From Sipunculus nudus (taxonomy: Eukaryota; Annelida; Sipuncula; Golfingiida; Sipunculidae): DNA of 64,000 bases. Under the pieces are notes generated by a model, which saw nothing but the letters and a program-made list of their open reading frames with translations, had not been told where the DNA came from and made no database searches. The stretch lies in contig CM049316.1 of NCBI GenBank assembly GCA_026874595.1, forward strand, positions 48,364,695 through 48,428,694, in the 5' to 3' direction. Each line of letters begins with the position of its first letter. Position 1 is the stretch's first letter. The position numbers and the translations under genes are program-made. Positions 13,599-23,500 of the stretch are shown here, piece by piece.

Positions 13599-14027
13599 AT
13601 CGTAATCACCATTTTGGAAAGTGTTAAAGTTTTTCCGAGACCTAAAGTTATTTTTGTCATTTTCAGATACTATTGGTTATGATGTCCTTTGAATTAAAAG
13701 ATTTATAATTTTTTTTATATCTAGACCATAGCATATTATAGTTCATGAAATACCCTTAATTTCAAAACAAGTTTAACAAGAATAAGCATGATGGTAACCC
13801 AGAAATCATTATTACAAGTCTGTTTGAACACTGACGTATGGTCAAATAAAAGGTATTTTTTTCTTGGTCAAACTTGAGGATTTTCAAACTTCCCCCAACA
13901 CTTTGCTTAGGGTTTTTTTTCTGATATAAAGGTCATACTCAAGAATCAAAATCAATTGATTTTGCTTTTTTTTTTGCAATTTGTGTAAGATTAACCACAT
14001 ATTTCGGGTAAAATGCCGATACTACTA

Positions 14028-14062
14028 GTCATTAGGCCGTGGACGTTCCTGTGTGTTAGTGA
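14028..14062 (-). repeat. Single copy of the 60-bp minisatellite motif next to the exon 6 donor
   Basis: TAGTCATTAGGCCGTGGACG and the following bases match the array at 5560-5812 with about three differences over 40 bases. In gene orientation this is the start of intron 6, just after the GTACTC donor. It may be the seed from which the distant array grew. Confidence 0.7.
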
Positions 14063-14066
14063 GTAC

Positions 14067-14168
14067 CTCCTTGATGATCCAGATGGCGGTGGCCGGGGAG
14101 ATCCATTCACGGGCGTGGATCCCAGAGTCGATCCAGATGGAACGTCTGGCCGAGCCGTTGCCTGTCAC
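14067..14168 (-). CDS. Carboxypeptidase exon 6: zinc-binding HAREW exon
   Basis: Acceptor TACCAG|GTG, donor GAG|GTACTC, 102 bases, phase 0 at both ends. It encodes VTGNGSARRS, then IWIDSGIHAREWISPATA and IWIIKE. HAREW supplies two zinc ligands (His and Glu) and a substrate-contact Arg. It is the last catalytic exon visible; the next should begin with a xLTxY-type sequence but is not found before the left edge. Confidence 0.96.
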
Positions 14169-17100
14169 CTGGTACACGAGGAATCACGTGATTACAAAAC
14201 CCAACGTAAATCTGTCAAATCTTATTCATTATCTTTTCTGGTATTTTTAACATTTAGCAGTATTTCATTATGGTTTTAGTAGCTTAAAGATAACTAAAGT
14301 TAAAAAAATGAATATAATCTGCATAAAGAAAGAAAGGGCATTTTGATTATATGTGGGTGATATCTTTATTGTAATTTAGTTTTTTTTTTAATACCAATGC
14401 TTTTGAAAACAACATTACGTAGGCCTGAATCCTAATGTTGATTAACTTCTTAATTCCAAATACAATGTGACAAGTATGATCATGGAAACTTTATTCCTTT
14501 GTTACCTTGAGAACCTTCATGTCCCGGCCCTCGTATGACTGGCCGATGGTTGACACAGAGCAACGCGACCCGCACTCAGCGGCAATACTGTCAATCCAGT
14601 TGTTAATCTGCGTACACACAAATTAATAATTAATCATGGAAATTTTGTAAGAAAAAAAAAACAGTAATGCACGTCTCAAAACCGGGTTTTCTCCAGATCA
14701 ATTTTCCGGGTCTTGGTATCACAGGGCCTAGCCTCTTTCTCGGAGCAAAATTATCTAGATCTCAAGAAGATCAACTTGTATGTGAAGTTTGCACCATACA
14801 GAGCACACGTGTGTGATTTGATCAGTTTATTATAAAGTGTGACAATACTGAGCACACGTGTGTGATTTGATCAGGTTGTTATAAAGTGTGCACCATACAG
14901 AGCTGACGTGTGTGATTTGATCAGTTTGTTATAAAGTTTGCACGATGCAGAGCACACGTATGTTATTTGATCAGTTTAATATAAATTGTGTACCATACAG
15001 AGCTGACCTGTGTGATTTGATAAGTTTGATACAACTTTGGTAGCACCATGTTTACCAATTTTAGTAAATTTTGAAATATAAAATTTTTAATTTTTATGGT
15101 GCATCTTCGACAAATTCCCTATATTTCCCTATATTCTCAATTTTAAAGAAACTAAAACACATAAAAAGTGAGTTTTCAAGAGCGATTCGCGAAGTATGCG
15201 AATGTCGAAAAAATGGCTGAGTCCAACATTATATTTTTTTTCTTAAAATGTTGGCATAACATGCGCGGGGGTTCGGAAGCGTCGTCAATTGTTCGCGGAG
15301 GTCGTTTTTACTTGAAATTTAAAAATGTTTAACATTTTACGTGTCGTGATTTGCTCGTGAATGTTAAACTTTCCAACATTCACATTCTTCGCGAATCATT
15401 CGCGTGCCCCGTGAAACCCTACTTAAGTTGTTAAACTGTTTGATATGCCTAAGCTAATCGCTTTAAAAATGTATCATGCAAATGATATTACATATACATA
15501 CAAGAAATTCAAACCACAACATAAACATATAAGAACAAAAAATACAAACTACGTAATTATCATGGTATAAACAACAAATATTAACCACGTCATAATCATA
15601 GTATAAATATGGAATACTAAGCGCGTCTTTATAAAAAAAAATGCTAACCAAATCATATTCATGGTACAAACAAGAAAAACTTACCACGTCATAATCATAT
15701 GGTACAAACATGAAATACTGACCACGTCATAATCATGGTACAAACATGAAATACTGACCACGTCATAATCATGGTACAAACATGAAATACTGACCACGTC
15801 ATAATCATGGTAACTTTCGTAGTCGATGTTCTGCGGGGACGGGATTTTCTTGTTGGATTTTGCCTGACGGTCGATCTCACTGTGGTAGGTAAACATGGAC
15901 TCCTTATTAATACTGACGTACAAAGCACACCCAGTGAAAGTATAGACACGAAATATAACAAAATTCAGCTCGAACATTGTAATACTGATCAGTTGACACG
16001 TCTTTTCATAGCTAATAATTCAGGGTAGAGGGCAATACAAAGCATTTCCTAAGGTTCACAGTTGTTTCTAATGGATGGGTCGATTGACGGACAAAAGTAT
16101 GAGCAATCAATCATTTTCGTGCGGCATTGTTTTTAGAGTAATTTTGATACCCCTCTTATCTCCTGTAACTCTGCAAAAATATATATAAAAACATTTTAAG
16201 AAAATCAGTTCAAATGATTATTAATCTAATATTTCACAGAAAGAAAGTCTGGTTATGAGGAGCTGTTCGAATGTAGACAGGAAGTCCGGTTATGAGGAGC
16301 TGTTCGAATGTAGATAGGAAGTCTGGTTATGATGAGCTGTTCGAATGTAGATAGAAAGTCTGTTTTGAGGCGCTGTTCGAATATAAACAGGAACTCCGGT
16401 TATGAGGAGCTGTTCGAATGTAGATAGGAAGTCTAGTTATGAGGAGCTGTTCGAATATAGATAGGAAGTCTGGTTATGAGGAGCTGTTCGAATGTAGACA
16501 GGAAGTCTGGTTATGAGGAGCGCTGTTTGAATGTAGATAGGAATTCTAGTTATAAGGAGCTGTTCGAATGTAGATAGGACGTCTAGTTATGAGGAGCTGT
16601 TCGAATGTAGATAGGAAGTCTGGTTATGAGGAACTGTTCGAATGTAGATAGGAAGTCTAGTTATGATGAGCTGTTCGAATGTAGATAGGAAGTCTGGTTA
16701 TGAGGAGCTGTTCGAATGTAGATAGGAAGTCTAGTTATGATGAGCTGTTCGAATGTAGATAGGAATTCTAGTTATGAGGCGCTGTTCGAATGTAGATAGG
16801 AAGTTTGGTCATGAGGAGCTGTTCGAATGTAGATAGGAAGTCTAGTTATGATGAGCTGTTCGAATGTAGATAGAAAGTCTAGTTATGAGGAGATGTTCGA
16901 ATGTATATAGGAAGTCTAGTTATGATGAGCTGTTCGAATGTAGATAGGAAGTCTGTTTTGAGGCGCTGTTCGAATATAAACAGGAACTCCGGTTATGAGG
17001 AGCTGTTCGAATGTAGATAGGAAGTCTAGTTATGAGGAGCTGTTCGAATATAGATAGGAAGTCTGGTTATGAGGAGCGCTGTTCGAATGTAGATAGGAAT

Positions 17101-20100
17101 TCTAGTTATGAGGAGCTGTTCGAATGTAGATAGAAAGTTTGTTTATGAGGAGCTGTTCGAATGTATATAGGAAGTCTGGTTATGAGGAGCTGTTCGAATG
17201 TAGATAGGAAGTCTGGTTATGAGGAGCTGTTCGAATGTAGATAGGAAGTCTGGTTATGAGGAGCTGTTCGAATGTAGTTAGGAAATCTGGTTATGAGGAG
17301 CTGTTCGAATATGAACAGGAACTCCGGTTATGAGGAGCTGTTCGAATGTAGATAGGAAGTCTATTTATGAGGAGCTGTTCGAATATAGATAGGAAGTCTG
17401 GTTATGAGGAGCGCTGTTCGAATGTAGATAGGAATTCTAGTTATGAGGAGCTGTTCGAATGTAGATAGAAAGTTTGTTTATGAGGAGCTGTTCGAATGTA
17501 GATAGGAAGTCTGGTTATGAGGAGCTGTTCGAATGTAGATAGAAAGTCTAGTAATGAGGAGATGTTCGAATGTAGATAGGAAGTCTAGTTATCATGAGCT
17601 GTTCGAATGTAGATAGAAAGTCTGTTTTGAGGCGCTGTTCGAATATAAAGAGGAACTCCGGTTATGAGGAGTTGTTCGAATGTAGATAGGAAGTCTAGTT
17701 ATGAGGAGCTGTTCGAATATAGATAGGAAGTCTGGTTATGAGGAGCGCTGTTCGAATGTAGATAGGAATTCTAGTTATGAGGAGCTGTTCGAATGTAGAT
17801 AGAAAGTTTGGTTTTGAGGAGCTGTTCGAATGTAGATAGGAAGTCTGGTTATGAGGAGCTGTTCGAATGTAGATAGAAAGTCTAGTTATGAGGAAATGTA
17901 GATAGGACGTCTAGTTATGAGGAGCTGTTCGAATGTAGATAGGACGTCTAGTTATGAGGAGCTGTTCGAATGTAGAAAAAACGTCTGGTTATGAGGAGCT
18001 GTTCGAATATTAACAGGAAGTCCGATTATGAGGATGTAGATAGGAAGTCTGGTTATGAGGAGCTGTTCGAATGTAGATAGGAAGTCTAGTTATGATGAGC
18101 TGTTTGAATGTAGAAAGGAAGTCTGGTTATGAGGAGCTGTTCGAATGTAGATAGAAAGTCTAGTTATGAGGAGATGTTCGAATGTAGATAGGAAGTATAG
18201 TTATGATGAGCTGTTCGAATGTAGATAGAAAGTCTGTTTTGAGGCGCTGTTCGAATATAAACAGGAACTCCGGTTATGAGGAGCTGTTCGAATGTAGATA
18301 GGAAGTCTAGTTATGAGGAGCTGTTCGAATATAGATAGGAAGTCTGGTTATGAGGAGCTGTTCGAATGTAGATAGTAAGTCTGGTTATGAGGATGTAGAT
18401 AGGAAGTCTGGTTATGAGGAGTTGTTCGAATGTATATAGGAAGTCTGGTTATGAAGTGCTGTTCGAATTGCTTAAATTTTATTAATGCAAAGCCACTTTA
18501 TTATATTTAAAGTAAATATAATCAAATTCACTGTTTAAAACTACAGTTTCTAAATTTTTTAGCCACAAACTTCATCAGACCATATTTTGTTCATTACTAT
18601 ACAAAAACAATCTAAAAAGCCATTTATAACCTTTAATCTGCTCCCGTTTGTATAAGACCCTTATCTATCATCCGTTTTTATATAATTTTTGTCATAAAAT
18701 ACATTCGCAATTAAATTAATATTTAAATGGTTTACTCGTGACTAACGTTAATTTACAATCATTATTTGGATCGTTATTTGGGTATATAATTTTCCACATA
18801 CAATGCCTGAAGCTGACCAGAATTTTCATTTAAATATGTTTAACATTTTTAATTGAATACAAGAAATAGTTACCCAAGGGTAACAAAGCGGCAGTTTTAT
18901 TTTAGACCTTCTAAAGAACAACAAGGACCCATGGGTCAAGGCGCTTAGCTGTTATATATGATAACAAAATGTGATTTGGAAATGAGGCAAATGCTGGTTT
19001 TGTGTGGTAATATAGCTGTATTATGAGTTGTTCGTGTTTAACCCAAGCTGTTAAAGATGTTGATAGTATCCTTGGAGACAGGGAGGAAGTTTGATGTAAT
19101 TTATATTATTTACAAATGGAGTGCTATTGTCACATAGGTTTTGACTTGGCCATATAATCTACATTGCAGTAGAATTATTTGGAAAAAAAAACTGTCCATT
19201 ATCAGTCATGTTTATGATGCTTTTTTACGAATGAGTTAACTATTATTGAATAATTACAGGTTATCTATTATGTAGTAATAAATTACAGAGTAGCACTTGC
19301 ACATATAATATAAGAGTTTATCTATTTATTAAAATTTAATAACAAATATTGTGCAAAATATAATATTAATTAAAAAAAATAATAACAGAAACATATGAAT
19401 TTTCTTAGTAATTAACTGAAATAGATTATTATTAAAATAATATTATAGAATATATTAATGAATACATTCATGAATATATTTTGAAAGTATCTAATTTCGT
19501 ATTCAATTACTTTCATTTTTACCTGTATTCTTATTCTTATGCATGAAATTATGAAGTACATATTTATATTCGTATTCAAATACATTTGCAAAGTATTCGC
19601 ACCATGTCTGGTATTTAAACAGTTACAGCCAAACAAAGATGTTGAGAATCCAGAATATACAAAATTAACAAATTTAAATAATGATCATAAGAACCTGGTT
19701 TTATGGCTTTAATTTATATTTTTTTTAAATTATATATTCACTTTGAACTACTTTCACATCAATCTACCCACTAGACACAGTAAGAATCTCATGACAATTA
19801 TTAACATTACAGAAATCATGAGAACTTGTCTAAGATCTGATTTTTTTATCATATTCGAATATTTTTGAAAACGTATCAGAAAATAATTAAAAGTCTCAGC
19901 TATGAAACCATTATATGTATAAAAAATATCCTGAGAATAAGCAGGCGCGGATCAAGGATTTTTTGCAGGGAGGGGTCAACGAGTGTCATGCATAAAAATT
20001 GTTAATAAAAGGTCGTTGGTTGAGAGCGGGCGGGGGGGGGGGGGGTTAGATATGATGGATCATAAACAGACGACGAAACTCACGCCTGGATATTGTCCAG

Positions 20101-23100
20101 AGTGACTGAGTGCTGGATGCGGTGTTTCTGTAGGAACCTCTCAAACACTGGCATGCTCTCAGGGGGCACGCGGACCAACGTGGGCTTCTCTACTCCCATG
20201 CTCTCCGCCCAAAAATCGATCTGCAATCACAAATACGTGTTATTTTAGAATTTAATTTGCATTTCGGTGATATATAATGTTAATTTCAATCTCTTAAGGC
20301 CGTCTCCCATCTGTCGATTTGCCGGCCAATTCTTTTGCTCTGTATGATCGGTAAATGTGAGGGTGCTGCCGAAGCAATGTCAAGAATATCCAGCTGATGT
20401 TTTTATCCGGCAGGTAAATCCATAGATGTGATGACGGGACCGAAGAAATCGGCCCATGTTTAGGAAGGCTTCTTTCTTTCACCATTCATGGCGACTAAAG
20501 CTAACCGGGAGAAACCAGTATCAATTGACGTTCATGCTCGGAACATGTAGAATGTGTGCGAGCCGGCGGCAGGTGCCAGGAAATCAACATTACTATAAGA
20601 GATTTCCGGCCGATTACGTATAACTTGTCGGAACACAAAAAGTATCAATAAATGAGATTCTCTGGTTAAATGATACCTGTGCCGTTTTAGTCACATTTTA
20701 AACAGAATTGTAAACAACGTGTAAAAGTACGTTAAAACTGTCTGTGGAAAACACAGGTCTACAGATGTCCGTTATTTGGTTCTTTCCTTGCTGAAATTTT
20801 GTAACATTTTGTCTATCTGACCAAAATATGACCTTACATATTCACTTTGATGATTCCATCTATGCCTGGTAGACAAAAGTATGGATCCACCATGATTGCT
20901 TCGGTTTTAAAACTGCCCTGCTGCAATTTGCTTACAAGAGGATTTTCGTTTGATTCATGAAGTGAGGCAGGTAAATACACATACTATCACACTACATGAG
21001 TGAACATGATATATACTATAACCTGATAACGGCACACCTACTACTATTTTTTTTTTTTTTTTATTTAGCTGTCCCCGAGAGCTCAGGCTGGTCTATAAAG
21101 AATTATAGGAAAAGGAATGAGTTCGGTGCATTAACCTACCTTTTTCCCCCATGACAACTTGACAGTGTTGAGCAGGCTGACCTGATAGCTGTTCTGAGGC
21201 ACAACACGCAGTAGTTTATGGCTGGAATTAGAGTTTATTGGGAGAGCATGATCACAACACGCTACAGTTTCATAATAACAGATAGTAGAGTTTATCCGGA
21301 GAAAATTATCACAACACGCTACAGTTTTATAATGACAGAAAGAAGAGTGTATACGGAGACAATTATCACAACACGGTACAGTTTTATAATGAGAGAAGTA
21401 GAGTGTATACGGAGAGAATTATCACAAAACGCAACAGTTTAATAATGAAAGAAAGTAGAGTTTAAACGGAGATAATTATCACAACATGCAACAGTTTTAT
21501 AATGACATAAAGTAGAGTTTATACGGAGAGATTTATCACAGCACGCAACAGTTTAATAATGAAAGAAAGTACGCAACAGTTTTATAATGACAGGAAGTAC
21601 GCAACGGTTTATTAATGACAGAAAGTAGAGTTAAACGGATATAATTATCACAACATGCAACAGTTTTATAATGAAATAAAGTAGAGTTTATACGGAGAGA
21701 TTTTTCACAACACGCAATAGTTTAATAATGAAAGAAAGTACGCAACAGTTTAATAATGACAGAGAGTACGCAACGGTTTAATAATGACAGAAAGAAGTGT
21801 TTATACGGAGAGATTTATCACAACACACAGGAGGTTTATGACAGAGAGTAGAGTTTATAGGGAGAGAATTATCAGAACATGCAGCCGTTTATAACAGAAA
21901 GTAGCGTTCAAACGGAGAGTATTATCACAACACGGAACAGTTTTTGACAGAAAGGAGAGTTTATATAGAGAGAATTGTCACAACATGCAGCAGTTTATGA
22001 CAGAGAGGAGAGTTTATACGGAGAAAATTATCACAACACGCAGCAGTTTATGACAGAGAGTAGAGTTTATACGGAGAGCTAGAGAATTATCACAACACGC
22101 AGCAGTTTATGAAAGAGAGTAGAGTTTATAAGGAGAGAATTATCATAACACGCAGCAGTTTATGACAGAGAGTAGAGTTTATACGGAGAGAATTATCGCA
22201 ACACGCAGCAGTTTATGACAGAGAGAGGAGGTTATAAGGAGAGAATTATCACAACACGCAGCAGTCTATGACAGAGAGTAGAGTTTATAAGGAGAGAATT
22301 ATCACAACACGCAGCAGTTTATGACAGAGAGTAGAGTTTATAAGGAGAGAATTATCACAACACGCAGCAGTTTATGACAGAAAGTAGATTTTATACCAAA
22401 GGTTATAATCATGCCTATGAAATCACCAAGAAAGACTGGCCGAGAAGAATCGAGCGGCTTAATTTTGATCGGCCGAATTCATATTCATGATTAAGAAACC
22501 CTCGCACTTGTCGGAGTCCCCTTCGCATATGAGAGTTTGTATATTATGAATATTAATTGGCCGACCAAAGAGAGTTCATCCGTTCTTACATGACTCGCTC
22601 GGGTCTTCTCGACGGACCCGAGCCCTCCATGGCTTTGACGGTTTATTTAAAACATGCCACTTCGTCCGTGTTAGCAGCTGAATAGTATACGTAGCAGGAG
22701 ACCCAAATGGCGAGTGGATTCTGTGTCTGTTAGAATCACTTGGGTCAATAGGCCTACTATGTGCACGTTAATAATGTTACTTCTGGTTGCTGATGGCCCT
22801 CTGACATAGGTTTCTTATCTTTACTATATGTATTACGATTACAGTGGCATTATCCATAATTAAATTATTTATTGTGAACCAATCATATTTGGGTACTGGT
22901 TCGAAATGTATATGCATGTGAAGTACCAGAGGTTATTTTCATAGAACAACACGATATATCGCAGAAAACCCGACCTAGAGAGAAATGCGTTTTGGAGAAA
23001 AACTAATATGCTTAACCTTGAGCATAGAATGAGCATATACAACATACATTTGAGAAAATTGTATATACAAAATCATAATCAGCTTTAACCCTTTTTTCTG

Positions 23101-23357
23101 ATAAATTTAATATATTGTTCGATTACGTGAATGTCACATGCTATTCGTTTTATTCGATAACGCTGAACATTTTCCTGAGGACAGCATCTAGAATGAGAGA
23201 TTTACGATAGACAGTAGGCCTGTTAATAAATCTATTTACGTGAATACCAAATTATGAATTATGGACCTTGCTGGTAACTAAATAACAAACAAATTTACCC
23301 AGTATAGCGTGTTGCGACGGTCAAACTGACTAACGCCAGGACGCAGAGCTTCCACAT
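14067..23357 (-). CDS. Secreted procarboxypeptidase A/B (metallopeptidase family M14), 5' six exons
   Basis: Zinc exopeptidase precursor that would remove C-terminal residues from peptides outside the cell, typically in digestion. Six exons join in phase into 189 codons. Residues 1-16 are a signal peptide (MWKLCVLALVSLTVA). Residues 17 to about 104 are the M14 activation propeptide, including HKLLRVVPQNSYQVSLLN, IDFWAES, VRVPPESMPVFERFL and VTLDNIQAEID. A dibasic KK at 103-104 is the likely activation cleavage site. The mature enzyme starts about IPSPQNIDYESYHDYD, followed by INNWIDSI, IGQSYEGRDMKVLK and IWIDSGIHAREWISPATA. In HAREW, H173 and E176 are zinc ligands and R175 matches bovine CPA Arg71. 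The third zinc histidine, the specificity pocket and the catalytic glutamate belong to later exons not seen here, so A- or B-type specificity cannot be called. Introns 1-5 are 2077, 919, 4204, 1187 and 337 bp. No frameshift or stop is seen. Confidence 0.93.
14506..14607 (-). CDS. Carboxypeptidase exon 5: start of catalytic domain
   Basis: Acceptor TACGCAG|ATT, donor AAG|GTAACA, 102 bases, phase 0 at both ends. It encodes INNWIDSIAAECGS, RCSVSTIGQ and SYEGRDMKVLK. The SxEGRDMxVLK block is the conserved strand before the zinc motif. Confidence 0.95.
14786..15031. repeat. Minisatellite, about 50-bp unit, 5 copies (intron 4)
   Basis: CACCATACAGAGCACACGTG and TGTGATTTGATCAGTTTGTT recur at 14801, 14850, 14900, 14950 and 15000. 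It lies between exons 4 and 5, about 180 bases upstream of the exon 5 acceptor in gene orientation. Confidence 0.9.
15470..15811 (-). repeat. Minisatellite, 36-bp unit, starting inside exon 4 and repeating its splice donor
   Basis: In gene orientation the unit is TACCATGATTATGACGTG followed by GTCAGTATTTCATGTTTG. The first copy supplies the last codons of exon 4. The next two are essentially identical, the fourth has a 2-base insertion and a GTAAGT donor, and about five more are degenerate toward 15470. Because 36 is a multiple of three and the copies have no stop, use of the second or third donor would add 12 or 24 residues (VSISCLYHDYDV per unit). Confidence 0.93.
15795..15879 (-). CDS. Carboxypeptidase exon 4: propeptide end and mature N-terminus
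   Basis: Acceptor CTACCACAG|T, predicted donor GACGTG|GTCAGT, 85 bases. It encodes EIDRQAKSNKKIPSPQ and NIDYESYHDYDV. With exon 5 this reads YHDYDV-INNWID, the same spacing as the YHxxxEI..WID helix of the family, which is why this donor was chosen. GTCAGT is a weak donor. Its last 20 bases are the first unit of a 36-bp tandem array, so further donors follow at 15758 and 15722 in the same frame and at 15684 out of frame. Confidence 0.88.
16243..18469. repeat. Minisatellite, 37-bp unit, about 60 copies (intron 3)
   Basis: The unit is GAAGTCTGGTTATGAGGAGC followed by TGTTCGAATGTAGATAG. A variant block with TCTGTTTTGAGGCGCTG and ATATAAACAGGAACTCCGG recurs at 16361, 16954, 17623 and 18235, so there is a higher-order period of about 590-670 bp. 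It fills over half of intron 3. Confidence 0.95.
18921..19790 (+). repeat. Truncated copy of the CAAGGG family (5' part of the 2.6 kb form)
   Basis: Begins ACAAGGACCCATGGGTCAAG and aligns along its length with 47670-48420 and 53190-53935, including GAAATGAGGCAAATGCTGG and ACACTAGACACAGTA-like blocks. The 3' part and GAGCTAAAAA end are missing. It lies in intron 3, antisense to the carboxypeptidase gene. Confidence 0.8.
20084..20220 (-). CDS. Carboxypeptidase exon 3: second half of propeptide
   Basis: Acceptor TTGCAG|ATC, donor GC|GTGAGT, 137 bases. It encodes IDFWAESMGVEKPTLVRV, then PPESMPVFERFLQKHRI and QHSVTLDNIQ. The IDFW, RVPPE and DNIQ blocks are the conserved propeptide signatures of M14A enzymes. 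It ends in phase 2 and is completed to Ala by the first base of exon 4. Confidence 0.95.
20290..20640. other. Intron 2 segment, no recognised feature
   Basis: A moderately GC-rich stretch between exons 2 and 3 with an unconserved minus-strand reading frame. It looks like an old repeat because of scattered CCGGC motifs, but I could not identify termini. Confidence 0.4.
21140..21221 (-). CDS. Carboxypeptidase exon 2: first half of propeptide
   Basis: Acceptor TTCCAG|C, donor AAG|GTAGGT, 82 bases. It encodes HKLLRVVPQNSYQVSLLNTV and then KLSWGKK, the first strand and helix of the activation domain. The first 25 exon bases and the preceding pyrimidine tract are repeated in the 53-bp minisatellite that begins immediately upstream in gene orientation (21205-22395). 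Confidence 0.92.
21205..22395 (-). repeat. Minisatellite, 53-bp unit, about 22 copies, containing the exon 2 edge
   Basis: On the gene strand each unit contains TCTACTCTCTGTCATAAACT and GCTGCGTGTTGTG. The last 21 bases read CAT AAA CTG CTG CGT GTT GTG, i.e. HKLLRVV, the first codons of exon 2 with one synonymous change. The copies far from the exon (22000-22395) are nearly uniform; those next to it are degenerate and partly deleted. In the array the acceptor AG is replaced by TG, so only the exon-proximal copy has a usable acceptor. Confidence 0.92.
22597..22623. other. Short hairpin in intron 1
   Basis: GCTCGGGTC and GACCCGAGC form a perfect 9-bp stem around a 9-base loop. It lies in otherwise unremarkable intron 1 sequence. 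Function unknown; it could be chance or part of a degraded repeat. Confidence 0.4.
23299..23357 (-). CDS. Carboxypeptidase exon 1: start codon and signal peptide
   Basis: ATG at 23357 opens MWKLCVLALVSLTVATRYTG, a short basic-hydrophobic leader followed by the RYxG typical of procarboxypeptidase N-termini. The donor is GG|GTAAAT, leaving two bases (GG) that exon 2 completes to a Gly codon. The start was chosen because it is the first ATG in frame, gives a normal-length signal peptide and joins exactly to exon 2. Confidence 0.88.
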
Positions 23358-23500
23358 GACTGGTTTCGGCCACGTCTCTCTGGTAACTGACCGGTTCATC
23401 CTTTATCACCATTTAGGTGCGGTTATCGGCCGGCCACACCTTGTGGGTAACTTGACATCTGCCAATCGCCCCCCCCCCCCCCCCCCCCCCTCACTGATTG
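23358..23500 (-). promoter_or_regulatory. Presumed 5' flank of the carboxypeptidase gene
   Basis: Immediately upstream of the start codon on the minus strand. It holds a TGATAAAGG sequence about 45 bases before the ATG and a CGATAACCG about 70 bases before it (GATA-type core motifs), and a 22-base poly-C (plus strand) at 23469-23490. No clear TATA box at a convincing distance. A non-coding exon further upstream cannot be excluded. Confidence 0.35.

Noticed and set aside
15463-15977. A single minus-strand protein of about 98 residues spanning the 36-bp array
   Set aside because: The frame is exon 4 read through its donor into the minisatellite, and upstream into intron 3. Its in-frame part is explained by the carboxypeptidase exon.
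20294-20485. Minus-strand 63-residue frame in intron 2
   Set aside because: No conserved domain and no splice context; it lies between two confirmed exons.
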